Shown one piece after another: positions 50,179-58,989 of a DNA stretch of 64,000 nucleotides (its first letter is position 1; the number at the start of each line of letters is the position of its first letter). The stretch comes from CBDHCC01 sp965219235 (GTDB taxonomy: Bacteria > Pseudomonadota > Alphaproteobacteria > Sphingomonadales > Sphingomonadaceae), in assembly GCA_965219235.1 (NCBI GenBank), contig OZ244721.1:496001-560000 (forward strand), written 5' to 3'. Under the pieces are notes generated by a model. It saw only the letters and a list, made by a program, of their open reading frames with translations. It did not search any database and had not been told where the DNA came from. A program made the position numbers and the translations under genes.

Positions 50179-50712
50179 ATGCGGGTACGTGGAGGTCTTG
50201 CGGCGCTGTCGGGGCTGGCGGCGCTGGCGATGGCCGGCTGCGTCGCCGTCGAGCGGGCGCGGGCGCCGTTCGCCACCGCCGCCCTGACCGGGCCGGACGG
50301 CGGCGCGCGCGGGTCGGCCCGGCTGGAGCGCGGAGCGGGCTCGGCCACGCTCGCGGTCGACCTGACCGGCCTGACACCCGGCCCGCACGGCGTCCACATC
50401 CACCAGGCGGGTCGCTGCGACGCGCCGGACTTCCGGACCGCCGGCGGTCACTGGAACCCGACCGACGCCGAGCACGGGCGGCTCAACCCGCGCGGGCCGC
50501 ACGCGGGGGATCTGGGCAACGTCACCGCGGACGCCCGGGGCCGGGTGCTCGCACGCCTGGCGCTGCCGATGGGCGGCGCGCGGCTCGACCGGCTGCTCGA
50601 CGCGGACGGGGCGGCGGTGATCGTCCATTCCGGCGCCGACGACGAGCGCACCGATCCCGGCGGCGACAGCGGCGACCGGGTCGCCTGCGGCGTGCTGGAG
50701 CCGCCGCGTTAA
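50179..50712 (+). CDS. sodC: Cu/Zn superoxide dismutase family lipoprotein
   Basis: 177 residues: a lipobox LAMAGC (Cys at 21), then PHGVHIHQAGRCDAPDFRTA, GGHWNPTDAEHG, GPHAGDLGNVTAD and the end VHSGADDERTDPGGDSGDRV with ACGVL. The metal-ligand histidines of SodC are in place. It would detoxify periplasmic superoxide. ATG 50179 with a GGA-type ribosome site. Confidence 0.92.
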   Translation: MRVRGGLAALSGLAALAMAGCVAVERARAPFATAALTGPDGGARGSARLERGAGSATLAVDLTGLTPGPHGVHIHQAGRCDAPDFRTAGGHWNPTDAEHGRLNPRGPHAGDLGNVTADARGRVLARLALPMGGARLDRLLDADGAAVIVHSGADDERTDPGGDSGDRVACGVLEPPR

Positions 50713-50774
50713 CGCCCTTTTCAGCTTTGCGGCGCAGACCGGCCGGGAACAGCACGGGCGCGGGGTCACCTCTG

Positions 50775-51152
50775 ATGAAGCACGAGACGATCGACTGCCG
50801 CCGCGACACGCGCCGCCCGACCTACATCACGGGCACGATCCAGAAGGCCGGGATGGCGAACCCCTGCTGGGTGCGCGACATCTCGGCCGGCGGCGCGCTG
50901 ATCTTCGCGGAGGTGCCGCTCGACCGCAACGATCGGGTGATCCTGGCCGTCGACGACAAGAGCCTGGCGGCCTATGTCCGCTGGGTGGACTATCCGCTGG
51001 CGGGCCTCCAGTTCGAGGCCGGCTCCATGATCCGGGGCGGCACCGCGTCGCGGGAGGGGGTCGCCACTCCGGGCGGCCGCCTGCGCGACAAGCTGACGAC
51101 CAGCGACGAGGGGTTGGCCGGCCGCGTGCGGCGCTGGTTCCAGGGCAACTGA
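50775..51152 (+). CDS. PilZ-domain protein
   Basis: 125 residues: RRDTRRPTYITGTIQKAG, WVRDISAGGALIFAEVPLD and an end YVRWVDYPLAGLQFE. The RxxxR start and DxSxxG motif are the cyclic-di-GMP binding signature of PilZ. It lies between sodC and wecB, in a region of polysaccharide genes, which would fit control of export or synthesis by cyclic-di-GMP; this is inference. Confidence 0.87.
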   Translation: MKHETIDCRRDTRRPTYITGTIQKAGMANPCWVRDISAGGALIFAEVPLDRNDRVILAVDDKSLAAYVRWVDYPLAGLQFEAGSMIRGGTASREGVATPGGRLRDKLTTSDEGLAGRVRRWFQGN

Positions 51153-51197
51153 TCCCCCCGCCACCCGATCCCCGCAACCCGACTTGCCGGTGAGCCG

Positions 51198-52301
51198 GTG
51201 ACGCTGCGCGCCCTGTCCGTCTACGGCACGCGTCCCGAGGCCGTGAAGATGGCCCCCGTCGTGCTCGCGCTCGCCGCCGCGCCGGGCGCGGTCTCGCTGG
51301 TCTGCACGACCGGCCAGCATCGCGAGATGCTGGAGGGCGTGAACGCGACCTTCGGCATCGTGCCCGACGCCGAACTGGCGCTGATGAAGGCGGGGCAGGG
51401 GCTGACCCACATCACCACCGCCGTGCTGGAGCGGCTGCCGGCCGTGTTCGAGCGGCTGCGGCCGGACCTGGTGCTGGTCCATGGCGACACGACCACGTCC
51501 TTCGCCGCGGCGCTCGCCGCCTTCTACGCCGGGATCGACGTGGCCCATGTCGAGGCGGGGCTGAGGACCGGCGACCTGATGTCGCCCTGGCCCGAGGAGG
51601 CGAACCGGCAGCTGACCGGACGGCTGGCGCGCCGGCACTTCGCGCCCACGGAGCGCGCGCGCGCGAACCTGCTGGCGGAGAACGTGCCCGACGCGCGCAT
51701 CGTGGTGACCGGCAACACGGTCATCGACGCGCTGATGCTGGCGCGCGCGCGGATCGGACCCGGGGACCTGGCGGCGCTGCCGCCGCTCGATCCCGCGCGC
51801 CGGCTGATCCTGGTGACCGGCCACCGGCGCGAGAACCACGCCGGCGGGCTGGAGCGGACCTGCCGCGCGCTCGCCCGGCTGGCGGAGCGCGAGGACGTGG
51901 AGGTGGTCTATCCGGTCCATCCGAACCCCACCGTGCGCGCCACCGTGCGCTCGGTGCTCGGCGATCGTCCGAACGTCCGCCTGATCGAGCCGCTCGACTA
52001 CCTGCCCTTCGTGGCGCTGCTCGACCGCGCCGATCTGGTGGTGACCGATTCGGGCGGGGTGCAGGAGGAGGCGCCGTCGCTCGGCAAGCCGGTGCTCGTC
52101 ACCCGCGACACGACGGAGCGGCCGGAGGCGATCGCGGCGGGAACGGTGCGGCTGGTCGGCACGTCGACCGAGGCGCTGGTCGCGGCGGCGACGCGCCTGC
52201 TCGACGACGCCGCCGCCTATGCGGCGATGGCGCGCGCGACCAATCCCTATGGCGACGGCCGCGCGGCGGAGCGGATCGCGCGCGACCTGCTGTCCGGATG
52301 A
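51198..52301 (+). CDS. wecB: UDP-N-acetylglucosamine 2-epimerase
   Basis: Interconverts UDP-GlcNAc and UDP-ManNAc. 367 residues starting GTG 51198: VYGTRPEAVKMAPVVLAL, VHGDTTTSFAAALAAFYAG, DVAHVEAGLRTGDLMSPWPE with EANRQLTGRLA, VTGHRRENHAGGLER and VVTDSGGVQEEAPSLGKPVL. The product is the substrate of the dehydrogenase at 54.4 kb. It overlaps a small reading frame at its stop. Confidence 0.94.
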   Translation: MTLRALSVYGTRPEAVKMAPVVLALAAAPGAVSLVCTTGQHREMLEGVNATFGIVPDAELALMKAGQGLTHITTAVLERLPAVFERLRPDLVLVHGDTTTSFAAALAAFYAGIDVAHVEAGLRTGDLMSPWPEEANRQLTGRLARRHFAPTERARANLLAENVPDARIVVTGNTVIDALMLARARIGPGDLAALPPLDPARRLILVTGHRRENHAGGLERTCRALARLAEREDVEVVYPVHPNPTVRATVRSVLGDRPNVRLIEPLDYLPFVALLDRADLVVTDSGGVQEEAPSLGKPVLVTRDTTERPEAIAAGTVRLVGTSTEALVAAATRLLDDAAAYAAMARATNPYGDGRAAERIARDLLSG

Positions 52302-52456
52302 GCGACGACTGGACCGGCCAGGGTGTGACCCGATGGCCACAGTTTCGATCCCTTTGGTCCTCCATGGAGCAAACCGGGCGGTTCGTCGGTTGGGGGGTTG
52401 CGATCTGGGGGATTGTTGATAGGTCCCCGTCAGGTCGTGCCGCGTTGCGCGAGTGA
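52298..52456 (+). CDS. Candidate small protein coupled to wecB
   Basis: A 52-codon frame whose ATG overlaps the wecB stop (ATGA). It reads MSDDWTGQGVTRWPQFRSLW then SSMEQTGRFVGWGVAIWGIV and ends in TGA; the last part is a short hydrophobic stretch. Its GC usage is not clearly coding. It is the only frame explaining part of the 214-base gap after wecB. Confidence 0.3.
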   Translation: MSDDWTGQGVTRWPQFRSLWSSMEQTGRFVGWGVAIWGIVDRSPSGRAALRE

Positions 52457-52515
52457 CGTCGATCGCACGCGCGGCATGTAGCGACTAGTCGAATGAACAG
52501 TACTGGAGATCAATT

Positions 52516-52764
52516 ATGAACGTCATCAAGAAGATGATGATCGCAGCGGGAACGGCCTCGGTCGTGCTCGCTCCCATCGCGGCCACCGCCGCGACGCCCG
52601 TTCCGACCGCCATCGCGGCGCGTGCGGCTCCGGCGACGGCCGACGACAGCGAGCTTCGCGGTCGCGGTGTCGGCGTGATCATCGCCATCCTGGCGGCCGC
52701 GCTCATCATCCTGGGCATCGTGATCGCCGTCCAGGAGGATGGCGACAATCCGGTCAGCCCGTAA
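52516..52764 (+). CDS. Small exported/membrane protein
   Basis: 82 residues: a signal peptide-like start (VIKKMMIAAGTASVVLAPIA), an Ala-rich linker, and a C-terminal membrane helix (GVIIAILAAALIILGIVIAV) ending VQEDGDNPVSP. Similar short proteins occur in sphingomonads. Function unknown. It is preceded by CTGGAGATCAATT and followed by a strong terminator, so it is likely its own transcript. Confidence 0.7.
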   Translation: MNVIKKMMIAAGTASVVLAPIAATAATPVPTAIAARAAPATADDSELRGRGVGVIIAILAAALIILGIVIAVQEDGDNPVSP

Positions 52765-52789
52765 CCACGGGTCCGCATCGGACAGGACG

Positions 52790-52822
52790 AGGGGTTCGGT
52801 TTCGACCGGACCCCTTTTTCTT
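52790..52822 (+). terminator. Intrinsic terminator after the small membrane protein gene
   Basis: GGGGTTCGG and CCGGACCCC pair with one G-U, around a TTTCGA loop, followed by TTTTTC. Confidence 0.88.
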
Positions 52823-52831
52823 TGGTGGGAC

Positions 52832-53180
52832 TGTGGTTTGCAGAGCCGAGAGGCCGCCGTCGGCTGGTGGAGAGCGGCCACCGCGCTTCTGTTGCGCCCC
52901 TCGACCTCACTCCCCGGGTCAGAGTTCGACGCCCGTCTTGGGGTCGACAGCCGCCGGTCCGACCACGCCTTCCTCCACCCCGCTCGTCCTGAGCTTGTCG
53001 AAGGACGTTTTCGACCATTCCTCTGTTGTCGGTGTATCGGGTCACGAAGGGCGCTAGCGATCTCCGGATGCACAAACGTCCTTCGACAGGCTCGGGACGA
53101 GCGGGAGAGGAGGCGGGGAACCTCGAGTGGCGGAGATAGGGTCGGAAGCGGTCGGAGTGAGCCGGCGGGTCGGGAGGCCA
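52832..53180. repeat. Composite repeat with family D pair
   Basis: Starts GTGGTTTGCAGAGCCGAGAG, then TCGGCTGGTGGAGAGCGG, and contains the inverted pair CGCTCGTCCTGAGCTTGTCG (52981) and CGACAGGCTCGGGACGAGCG (53084). The same order occurs at 60846-61098. It accounts for most of the 450-base gap between the terminator and manC; no gene is seen. Confidence 0.65.
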
Positions 53181-53276
53181 CGCCATCGCCTTTTCCTTGG
53201 ATCGCCAAAGCTCCGGCAGAAAAAGCTCCAGCAGGATAGGGACCTCTGCCGCCGGCGGGAGAGGGTCGGCTCCTGG

Positions 53277-54344
53277 TCACAGGTCCCGGACCGCGTCGCG
53301 CCGCTCGCGGTGCGCCCGGGCGACCTCCTTCACGCGCTGGGACTCCCCGCGCGGGATGACGAGCACGTTGTCGGCGGTCGCGATCACGATCACGTCCGCC
53401 ACGCCGCTGATCGTGACGCGCTGACCGTCCGTGTGCGCGCGCGAGCCCGGCGCGTCGAGCAGCAGCACGCGCGGGTCGGCGTGACCGCGCCCCTCGATCA
53501 GCTCGCCCAGGCTGTCCCAGCTGCCGACGTCCGACCATCCCATCGACACCGGCACGCAGCCGACCCGGTCGGACCGCTCCATCACGCCGACGTCGATCGA
53601 CACCGAGGGGCAGCCGGCGAGCGCGTCCTGAGCCGGTTCCACCACCGGGCCGGAGCGCCCGTCGAGCGCCCGTTCGACGCTCCGGGCCACCCCCGGCTCG
53701 TGGCGCTCGAGCGCCTCCAGGATGGCGTCGGCGCGGAACAGGAAGATGCCGGCGTTCCAGTAATGGCCGCCCTGGGAGAGCAGCGCGCGGGCGCGCGCCT
53801 CGTCCGGTTTCTCGACGAACCCCGACACCCGCCGCACCGCGCCGTCCTGGTCGCTGCCGTCGTCCACCGCGATGTAGCCATAGCCGGTCTCCGGCCCGGT
53901 CGGCTCGATCCCGAAGGTCACCAGCCGACCCGCCGCCGCGGCCGGAGCGGCCGCCTCGATCGCGCGGTGGAAGGCGCCGACATCCTCGATCGCGTGGTCG
54001 GACGGCATCACCAGCAGCAGCGTGTCGGGCGCGGGCGCCAGCCGCGCGGCGAGGCCGATCGCGGCGGCGGTGTTGCGCGCCACCGGCTCCAGCACGACGC
54101 GCGCGTCGGCGATGTCGGACCGGGCGAGCTGGTCGAGCAGCAGGTCGCGATGGCGCGCGGAGCCGACCACGATCGGCGCCGCGAACACGCGCCGGTCGGC
54201 CACGCGCGCCAGGCTCTGCTGGAGGAGCGAGCTGCCGCCGATCAGGTTCAGGAACTGCTTGGGCCGGTCTTCCGTCGACACCGGCCAGAGCCGCGTGCCC
54301 GAGCCGCCGGACAGGATGACGGGGGTGATCGGCGGCGTGACCAT
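53277..54344 (-). CDS. manC: Mannose-1-phosphate guanylyltransferase
   Basis: Makes GDP-mannose. 355 residues: PVILSGGSGTRLWPVSTED with RPKQFLNLIGG, LEPVARNTAAAIGLAA, LLVMPSDHAIED, TGYGYIAVDDGSDQ, VSGFVEKPDEARA and GWSDVGSWDSLGEL. The length shows only the nucleotidyltransferase; the C-terminal isomerase domain of bifunctional ManC/XanB is missing. It is one of three minus-strand sugar-nucleotide genes ending at 56.8 kb. Confidence 0.93.
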   Translation of the reverse strand: MVTPPITPVILSGGSGTRLWPVSTEDRPKQFLNLIGGSSLLQQSLARVADRRVFAAPIVVGSARHRDLLLDQLARSDIADARVVLEPVARNTAAAIGLAARLAPAPDTLLLVMPSDHAIEDVGAFHRAIEAAAPAAAAGRLVTFGIEPTGPETGYGYIAVDDGSDQDGAVRRVSGFVEKPDEARARALLSQGGHYWNAGIFLFRADAILEALERHEPGVARSVERALDGRSGPVVEPAQDALAGCPSVSIDVGVMERSDRVGCVPVSMGWSDVGSWDSLGELIEGRGHADPRVLLLDAPGSRAHTDGQRVTISGVADVIVIATADNVLVIPRGESQRVKEVARAHRERRDAVRDL

Positions 54345-54417
54345 GGGCGCTGGAGTCCTTTGGCGGGGTAGGACCTTAGCGCCTATCGCATGGCCGGCGA
54401 TCGGAAAAGTCGCGTCG

Positions 54418-55734
54418 TCAGGCGGCCCGGCGGCGGGCCTTGGGCGCGCGCGGCGCGGCGGTCGGCCAGGCGGCGGACCCGCGCCACACGCCCCGGCAGT
54501 CGTAGCTCGCGACGAAGGGCGGCGGCCCCTCGCGGCGGAACTCGGCGTGGTCGACCAGCATCAGGCCGAGCGCGCACGCCCGCTGCGCCGCGTCGAGGTC
54601 CATCGGCACCGCGCCCGTCGCCAGCAGGGCGGGCGGCAGCGCGGGGGCGTGCGGATCGACCAGCACGATGCGCTCGCCATGGCGCTCGGCGAGCGCGGTG
54701 GCGATGCGCAGCGCCGGGCTCTCGCGCAGGTCGTCCACGTCCGGCTTGAAGGTCAGGCCCAGGCACGCCATCCGGGCGCCGGGGTGCGCGTCCAGCAGTC
54801 GCGCCGCCTGGGCCAGCACATGGTCCGCCTTGCCGTCGTTCACGCCGCGCGCGGTGCGGATCAGCGGGGTGAGGTCGGGCGCGGCGGCGACCAGGAACCA
54901 GGGGTCGACGGCGATGCAGTGGCCGCCCACGCCGGGACCCGGCTTCAGGATGTCGACGCGCGGGTGGCGGTTGGCGAGCGCGATCGCCTCCCACACGTCC
55001 ACGCCGACCCGCTCGGCGACCAGCGACAGCTCGTTGGCGAACGCGATGCCGACATCGCGGCTGGCGTTCTCCATCAGCTTGACCATCTCGGCGGTGCGCG
55101 CGGTGGTGACGACGCACTCGCCGGCCACGAAGCGGCGGTAGAAGGCGCGCGCGGCCTCCGAGCTCGCGGTGTCGATGCCCCCCACCGAGCGCGCGTTGGC
55201 GACCAGTTCCTGCAGCACGCGGCCCGGCAGCACGCGTTCGGGACAATAGGCGACGTGGCAGTCGGGATCGGCGCCCAGGCCCGGCATCGCCAGGTCGGGC
55301 CTGAGCGCGGCCAGGCGGTCGCGCACCTGTTCGGTGGTGCCGATCGGACAGGTGGACTCCAGGAGCACGAGGTTGCCCGGCGCCAGCACCGGCGCGATCG
55401 ACTCGGCGGCGGCCAGCACGAAGGAGAGGTCGGGCCGGTGCGCCTCGTCCGACGGCGTGGGCACCGCGATGACGAAGATGTCGGCGGCGCGCGGCGCGGG
55501 CGCGGCGACGATGCGCCCGGCGGCGACCATGTCGCGCACGAGCTCCTCAAGCCCCGTCTCCTCGATGTGGATGCGGCCGCCGTTGACCGTGTCGACGACG
55601 CGCGGCGAGGTGTCGACGCCCCACACCGCCATGCCGGCGCGCGCGACCACGGCGGCGGTCGGCAGGCCGATATAGCCCAGCCCCAGAATGCACACGCTGG
55701 GCGTGCCGTTCGTGTCGTCCATCATCCGCGCCAC
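54418..55734 (-). CDS. wecC: UDP-N-acetyl-D-mannosamine dehydrogenase
   Basis: Oxidises UDP-ManNAc to UDP-ManNAcA. 438 residues: SVCILGLGYIGLPTAAVVAR, LLESTCPIGTTEQVRDRL, CPERVLPGRVLQELVANARS with VGG, KLMENASRDVGIAFANELS, catalytic Cys in GPGVGGHCIAVDPWFLV, and LGLTFKPDVDDLRESPA. It uses the product of wecB (51.2 kb). An alternative start at 55725 is possible. Confidence 0.93.
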   Translation of the reverse strand: MARMMDDTNGTPSVCILGLGYIGLPTAAVVARAGMAVWGVDTSPRVVDTVNGGRIHIEETGLEELVRDMVAAGRIVAAPAPRAADIFVIAVPTPSDEAHRPDLSFVLAAAESIAPVLAPGNLVLLESTCPIGTTEQVRDRLAALRPDLAMPGLGADPDCHVAYCPERVLPGRVLQELVANARSVGGIDTASSEAARAFYRRFVAGECVVTTARTAEMVKLMENASRDVGIAFANELSLVAERVGVDVWEAIALANRHPRVDILKPGPGVGGHCIAVDPWFLVAAAPDLTPLIRTARGVNDGKADHVLAQAARLLDAHPGARMACLGLTFKPDVDDLRESPALRIATALAERHGERIVLVDPHAPALPPALLATGAVPMDLDAAQRACALGLMLVDHAEFRREGPPPFVASYDCRGVWRGSAAWPTAAPRAPKARRRAA

Positions 55735-55812
55735 CGCTCGCCGCCGCGACAGGAGCGGCCCGACACCGCCTGTAGGCCGCCGGTGTCTAAGGCGGGATTA
55801 ACACGGATGGCG

Positions 55813-56784
55813 TCAGGCGGCCATCAGGTCGCGCACCCGCTCGTCGAAATAGGCGATGGTGCGGTCCAGTCCCTCGGCGAGCTCGACCGTCGGCCGCCAG
55901 CCCAGCACGCGCCGCGCCTGGGCGATGTCCGGCTGGCGCTGGCGCGGATCGTCCTGGGGCAGCGGCCGGTGCTCCAGCGGGCTGCGCGAGCCGGTGGCGG
56001 CGATCACCCGCTCGGCCAGTTCGCGGATGGTGAACTCGTTGGGATTGCCCAGGTTGATCGGGCCGGTCACCGCGTCGGGCGTCGCCATCAGCCTGCAGAA
56101 GCCGTCGACCAGGTCGTCGACATAGCAGAAGGAACGCGTCTGCCCGCCCGAGCCGTAGAGCGTGATCGGATCGCCGCGCAGCGCCTGGATGATGAAGTTC
56201 GACACCACGCGCCCGTCGGCGTGGTGCATCCGCGGGCCGTAGGTGTTGAAGATCCGCGCGACCTTGATCCGCACACCGTTCTGGCGGTGATAGTCGAAGA
56301 ACAGGGTCTCCGCGCACCGCTTGCCCTCGTCGTAGCAGGAGCGCGGGCCGATCGGGTTGACGTGGCCCCAATAGTCCTCCGGCTGGGGGTGGACCGCGGG
56401 ATCGCCATAGACCTCGCTGGTCGACGCCTGCAGGATCGGGCAGCCCAGCCGCTTGGCCAGGCCCAGCATGTTGATCGCGCCCAGCACGCTCGTCTTCGTC
56501 GTCTGCACGGGATCGTGCTGGTAGTGGACGGGGGAGGCGGGGCAGGCGAGGTTGTAGATCTCGTCCACCTCCACGAACAGCGGCTGGCTGACGTCGTGGC
56601 GCAGGAAGTCGAAGCAGGGATGGCCGGCCAGATGCTCGATGTTGCGCTTGGAGCCGGTGAACAGATTGTCGGCGCACAGCACCTCGTGGCCCTCACCCAA
56701 CAGCCGGTCGATCAGGTGCGAGCCGAGGAAGCCCGCGCCGCCGGTGACCAGGATCTTCTTCCGACTCTCGTACAGACGCGCCAC
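55813..56784 (-). CDS. UDP-glucuronate decarboxylase (UDP-xylose synthase)
   Basis: 323-residue extended SDR: KILVTGGAGFLGSHLIDRLL, NLFTGSKRNIEHL, HDVSQPLFVEVDEIYNLACP, STSEVYGDP, CYDEGKR (YxxxK) and IFNTYGPRMHHADGRVVSNF. It converts UDP-GlcA, made by the ugd at 46.7 kb, to UDP-xylose. It starts the manC-wecC-uxs minus-strand group. Confidence 0.92.
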   Translation of the reverse strand: MARLYESRKKILVTGGAGFLGSHLIDRLLGEGHEVLCADNLFTGSKRNIEHLAGHPCFDFLRHDVSQPLFVEVDEIYNLACPASPVHYQHDPVQTTKTSVLGAINMLGLAKRLGCPILQASTSEVYGDPAVHPQPEDYWGHVNPIGPRSCYDEGKRCAETLFFDYHRQNGVRIKVARIFNTYGPRMHHADGRVVSNFIIQALRGDPITLYGSGGQTRSFCYVDDLVDGFCRLMATPDAVTGPINLGNPNEFTIRELAERVIAATGSRSPLEHRPLPQDDPRQRQPDIAQARRVLGWRPTVELAEGLDRTIAYFDERVRDLMAA

Positions 56785-56899
56785 CCCGTCCCCTCCTCGC
56801 AGGTTGAAGAAGCTGTTTGAACCGGGGGACGCGGGGATGCAATGCCGTCAACGATTTGGAAGTGCTCGTTTTCCGTGGTCGCGGAGTCGCAGGCATCAT

Positions 56900-56927
56900 A
56901 GCCCTCTCCCGCTTGCGGGAGAGGGCT
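56900..56927. repeat. Perfect palindrome AGCCCTCTCCCGC (second copy)
   Basis: Arms AGCCCTCTCCCGC and GCGGGAGAGGGCT with a TT centre, same arms as at 48133-48160. The 220-base gap between the UXS and DUF3618 genes holds no gene. Confidence 0.8.
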
Positions 56928-57004
56928 GAAGGGAGTTGACAGGTCCCGATCCAAGGCGGAGCGTCTCTCACGCACTCCGCCTCAGTCGTAGCGCGAGATC
57001 TGGG

Positions 57005-57931
57005 TCAGCGGGTTCCGGTCGTTCCGCCCACCGAGCCGCCGCCGGTCGAGGCCGATCCGTCACCCGAGTCCGTGGCCCGGTCGAGCGTCGCGTCCGCCTG
57101 GTCGAGCGCCTTGTGCGCGCCCTCCGCCGCCTTCCGCTTGCCCTGCTCGGCGAGATCGGCGGCCTTTTCCTTGCCCTGTTCGACCAGGCCCGCGGCCTTG
57201 GAGCGGGCCTCCTCGCCCAGCGCGCCCAGCGTCTCGTCCTCGTAGCGCGTGTCGGGGATCACCGCCCCCAGGATCGCGCCCACGGCGGCGGCGATCAGGC
57301 CGCCCACCATCGGATTCCGCTCATAGGCGCGCTGTGCCCCGGCGCTCGCCCGGCGGCCGGCGTCGCGGGCCGTGTCGGCGGCGGACGAGGCGCCGTCGCT
57401 CAGCCGGTGGGCCTGTTCGCTCAGAGCGTCACCAAAGGCGGAGGTGCGCTGGCGCAGCGTCTCTCCGGCCTCGTCCAGCCGCTTGCGGAACGCGGACTCG
57501 TCCTCGTCCTGTCCCTGTTCGAGCATGAAGTAGTTGGCGCGCGCCGAGTCCCGCCTGCGGCGATAGGCGTCGGCCGCTTCGCCGTCCCGGTGCTCCACCG
57601 CGTTCATGTGGGCGAGGTAGCTGCGATGGTGTGGATCGGATGGTTCGGCCGGGATGCGGGACTGGTCTGAGCCGATGCCCAGCGACGACAGGCTGGGCGA
57701 CTTGCCCGACGCCAGCATCAGCGCGCCCACGCCGATCAGGCCGAGCGCCAGCGGGTTGGTCCTGGCGGCGTCGATCAGCTTGTCGGAGCCGTCGCCCTCG
57801 CCGCCGATCAGCGAGTCCATCAGCGCGCGGGGCGAAAAGCGCTCCTGCAACTCCTCCACCGTGTCGCTGATGGTGTTCTGGGTCTTGAGGATGTCGCGCT
57901 CGATGGCGTCGGGGGACTGGGTGGTGCTCAT
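57005..57931 (-). CDS. DUF3618 protein
   Basis: 308 residues. The N-terminus SPDAIERDILKTQNTISDTV with EELQERFSP is the DUF3618 signature, followed by a hydrophobic segment (TNPLALGLIGVGALMLASG), a charged middle, a second hydrophobic segment (NPMVGGLIAAAVGAILGAVI) and a Lys/Glu/Ala-rich helical tail. The function is unknown; members sit with the two genes downstream in envelope or stress clusters. It lies 10 bases after the holin-family gene. Confidence 0.85.
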   Translation of the reverse strand: MSTTQSPDAIERDILKTQNTISDTVEELQERFSPRALMDSLIGGEGDGSDKLIDAARTNPLALGLIGVGALMLASGKSPSLSSLGIGSDQSRIPAEPSDPHHRSYLAHMNAVEHRDGEAADAYRRRRDSARANYFMLEQGQDEDESAFRKRLDEAGETLRQRTSAFGDALSEQAHRLSDGASSAADTARDAGRRASAGAQRAYERNPMVGGLIAAAVGAILGAVIPDTRYEDETLGALGEEARSKAAGLVEQGKEKAADLAEQGKRKAAEGAHKALDQADATLDRATDSGDGSASTGGGSVGGTTGTR

Positions 57932-57941
57932 GATCGGTTCC

Positions 57942-58355
57942 TTACAGGTTGCCCGCGGCCGCGTCCGGCGTGCGCTCGAGCGTCCGCTGGGTGCGTTCCG
58001 GGGTGAGTTCGGTGGCGCTCATCTTCTTGGCCGCGCCGAGATAGAGCACGTAGGCGACGACGAGCGTCACGACGGCGACGATCAGCAGGCCCAGGCCCGG
58101 ATTGTCGATCGCGTCGCCGAGCAGCGTGCCGAGCGCCATCAGCAGCACGCCCAGGCCGGCGATGCCCACCACGGCGGCGCCGACGAGCGCGGTGATGCCC
58201 GCCTTGAGGTCGTTCACCGACTCCCGCATCTCGGCCTGCACCAGCGCCACCTGCTGCGAGGCGAGGTGCGCGCCCTGTTCGGTGAGCGTGCGGAGCAGGT
58301 CGACGACGCCCGGCTCGTCGACATGGACGTCGCGGGGTGGGGCGGGCGGGGTCAC
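57942..58355 (-). CDS. Small membrane protein of the phage-holin-like family PF07332
   Basis: 137 residues starting with GTG 58355. A helical start (VVDLLRTLTEQGAHLASQQV with ALVQAEM) and two hydrophobic helices (GITALVGAAVVGIAGLGVLL; GLLIVAVVTLVVAYVLYL). Despite the family name, chromosomal copies beside DUF3618 and stress genes are not lysis proteins. It overlaps the upstream gene by four bases. Confidence 0.82.
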   Translation of the reverse strand: MTPPAPPRDVHVDEPGVVDLLRTLTEQGAHLASQQVALVQAEMRESVNDLKAGITALVGAAVVGIAGLGVLLMALGTLLGDAIDNPGLGLLIVAVVTLVVAYVLYLGAAKKMSATELTPERTQRTLERTPDAAAGNL

Positions 58356-58840
58356 GAGGCACCTCCGATCACGGTGCCGGCGTTCGTGTCCCCCAAGCGG
58401 GTGGTCGAGCCGGTGCTCCACGATGAGCCGCGCGAGGACGCTCCGCCGGCGGTGAAGACGCGCGCGGCGGCGAAGCCGGCGGCGGCGCAGGCGCCCAGGA
58501 ACACGGCCGGCCGGTCGCGCGCGAAGTCGCGCACCCCGTCGGCCAGCTGACCCGCGTCCTTGCTCTCCAGTTCGCCCGCGAGCCGCTCGACCGAGGAGGC
58601 CACGCTGCGCAGGCCGCTGCGCAACCACTCGGGCGTGTCGGAGTCATCGAGTTCGGAGCGTGCCGCGTCAAGCGCCGAGGACACCTGCTTCATGCCGTCG
58701 GCCACCTGCCCCTTGCGCGCGTCGGCCTCGCCGGCGAGCCGCTCGGCGGCCTTGTCCTTGAGCGCGCCGGCGTCCTGTTTGAGCGACCCGGCGTCGTGGC
58801 CGGTGCCGCCCGGCGACATGGCGGATTGGTCGTTGGTCAT
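58352..58840 (-). CDS. Nutrient-deprivation-induced-like protein
   Basis: 162 residues: a hydrophilic start with GSLKQDAGALKDKAAERLAG, a coiled-coil-like middle, WLRSGLRSVASSVERLAGEL and one hydrophobic segment (RPAVFLGACAAAGFAAARVF). This resembles rhizobial nutrient-deprivation-induced proteins; the link is from memory. It starts the three-gene envelope/stress group and is divergent from mntR. Confidence 0.65.
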   Translation of the reverse strand: MTNDQSAMSPGGTGHDAGSLKQDAGALKDKAAERLAGEADARKGQVADGMKQVSSALDAARSELDDSDTPEWLRSGLRSVASSVERLAGELESKDAGQLADGVRDFARDRPAVFLGACAAAGFAAARVFTAGGASSRGSSWSTGSTTRLGDTNAGTVIGGAS

Positions 58841-58989
58841 GCGCTGTCTCCTTCTTTCTGAGGAACGGCGGAGGAAGGCGGCTGTTCCAAGGGTTTCAGC
58901 GACTTGACACAGGATAAGCGGTGCCCGCCATTTCCCTGGCGCGCCGGCAGGTGCGGGATGCGGCCGGGTGCGGTATCACGCTTTCCGTC

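Noticed and set aside
48133..56927. The AGCCCTCTCCCGC palindromes at 48133 and 56900 considered as intrinsic terminators
   Set aside because: Neither has a downstream T-run; they match the general family C repeat pattern.
57942..58355. Phage holin family gene considered as part of a prophage or GTA lysis module
   Set aside because: It belongs to the PF07332-type chromosomal family and sits with DUF3618 and a stress gene; no phage genes are nearby, and the GTA holin is at 27.6 kb.
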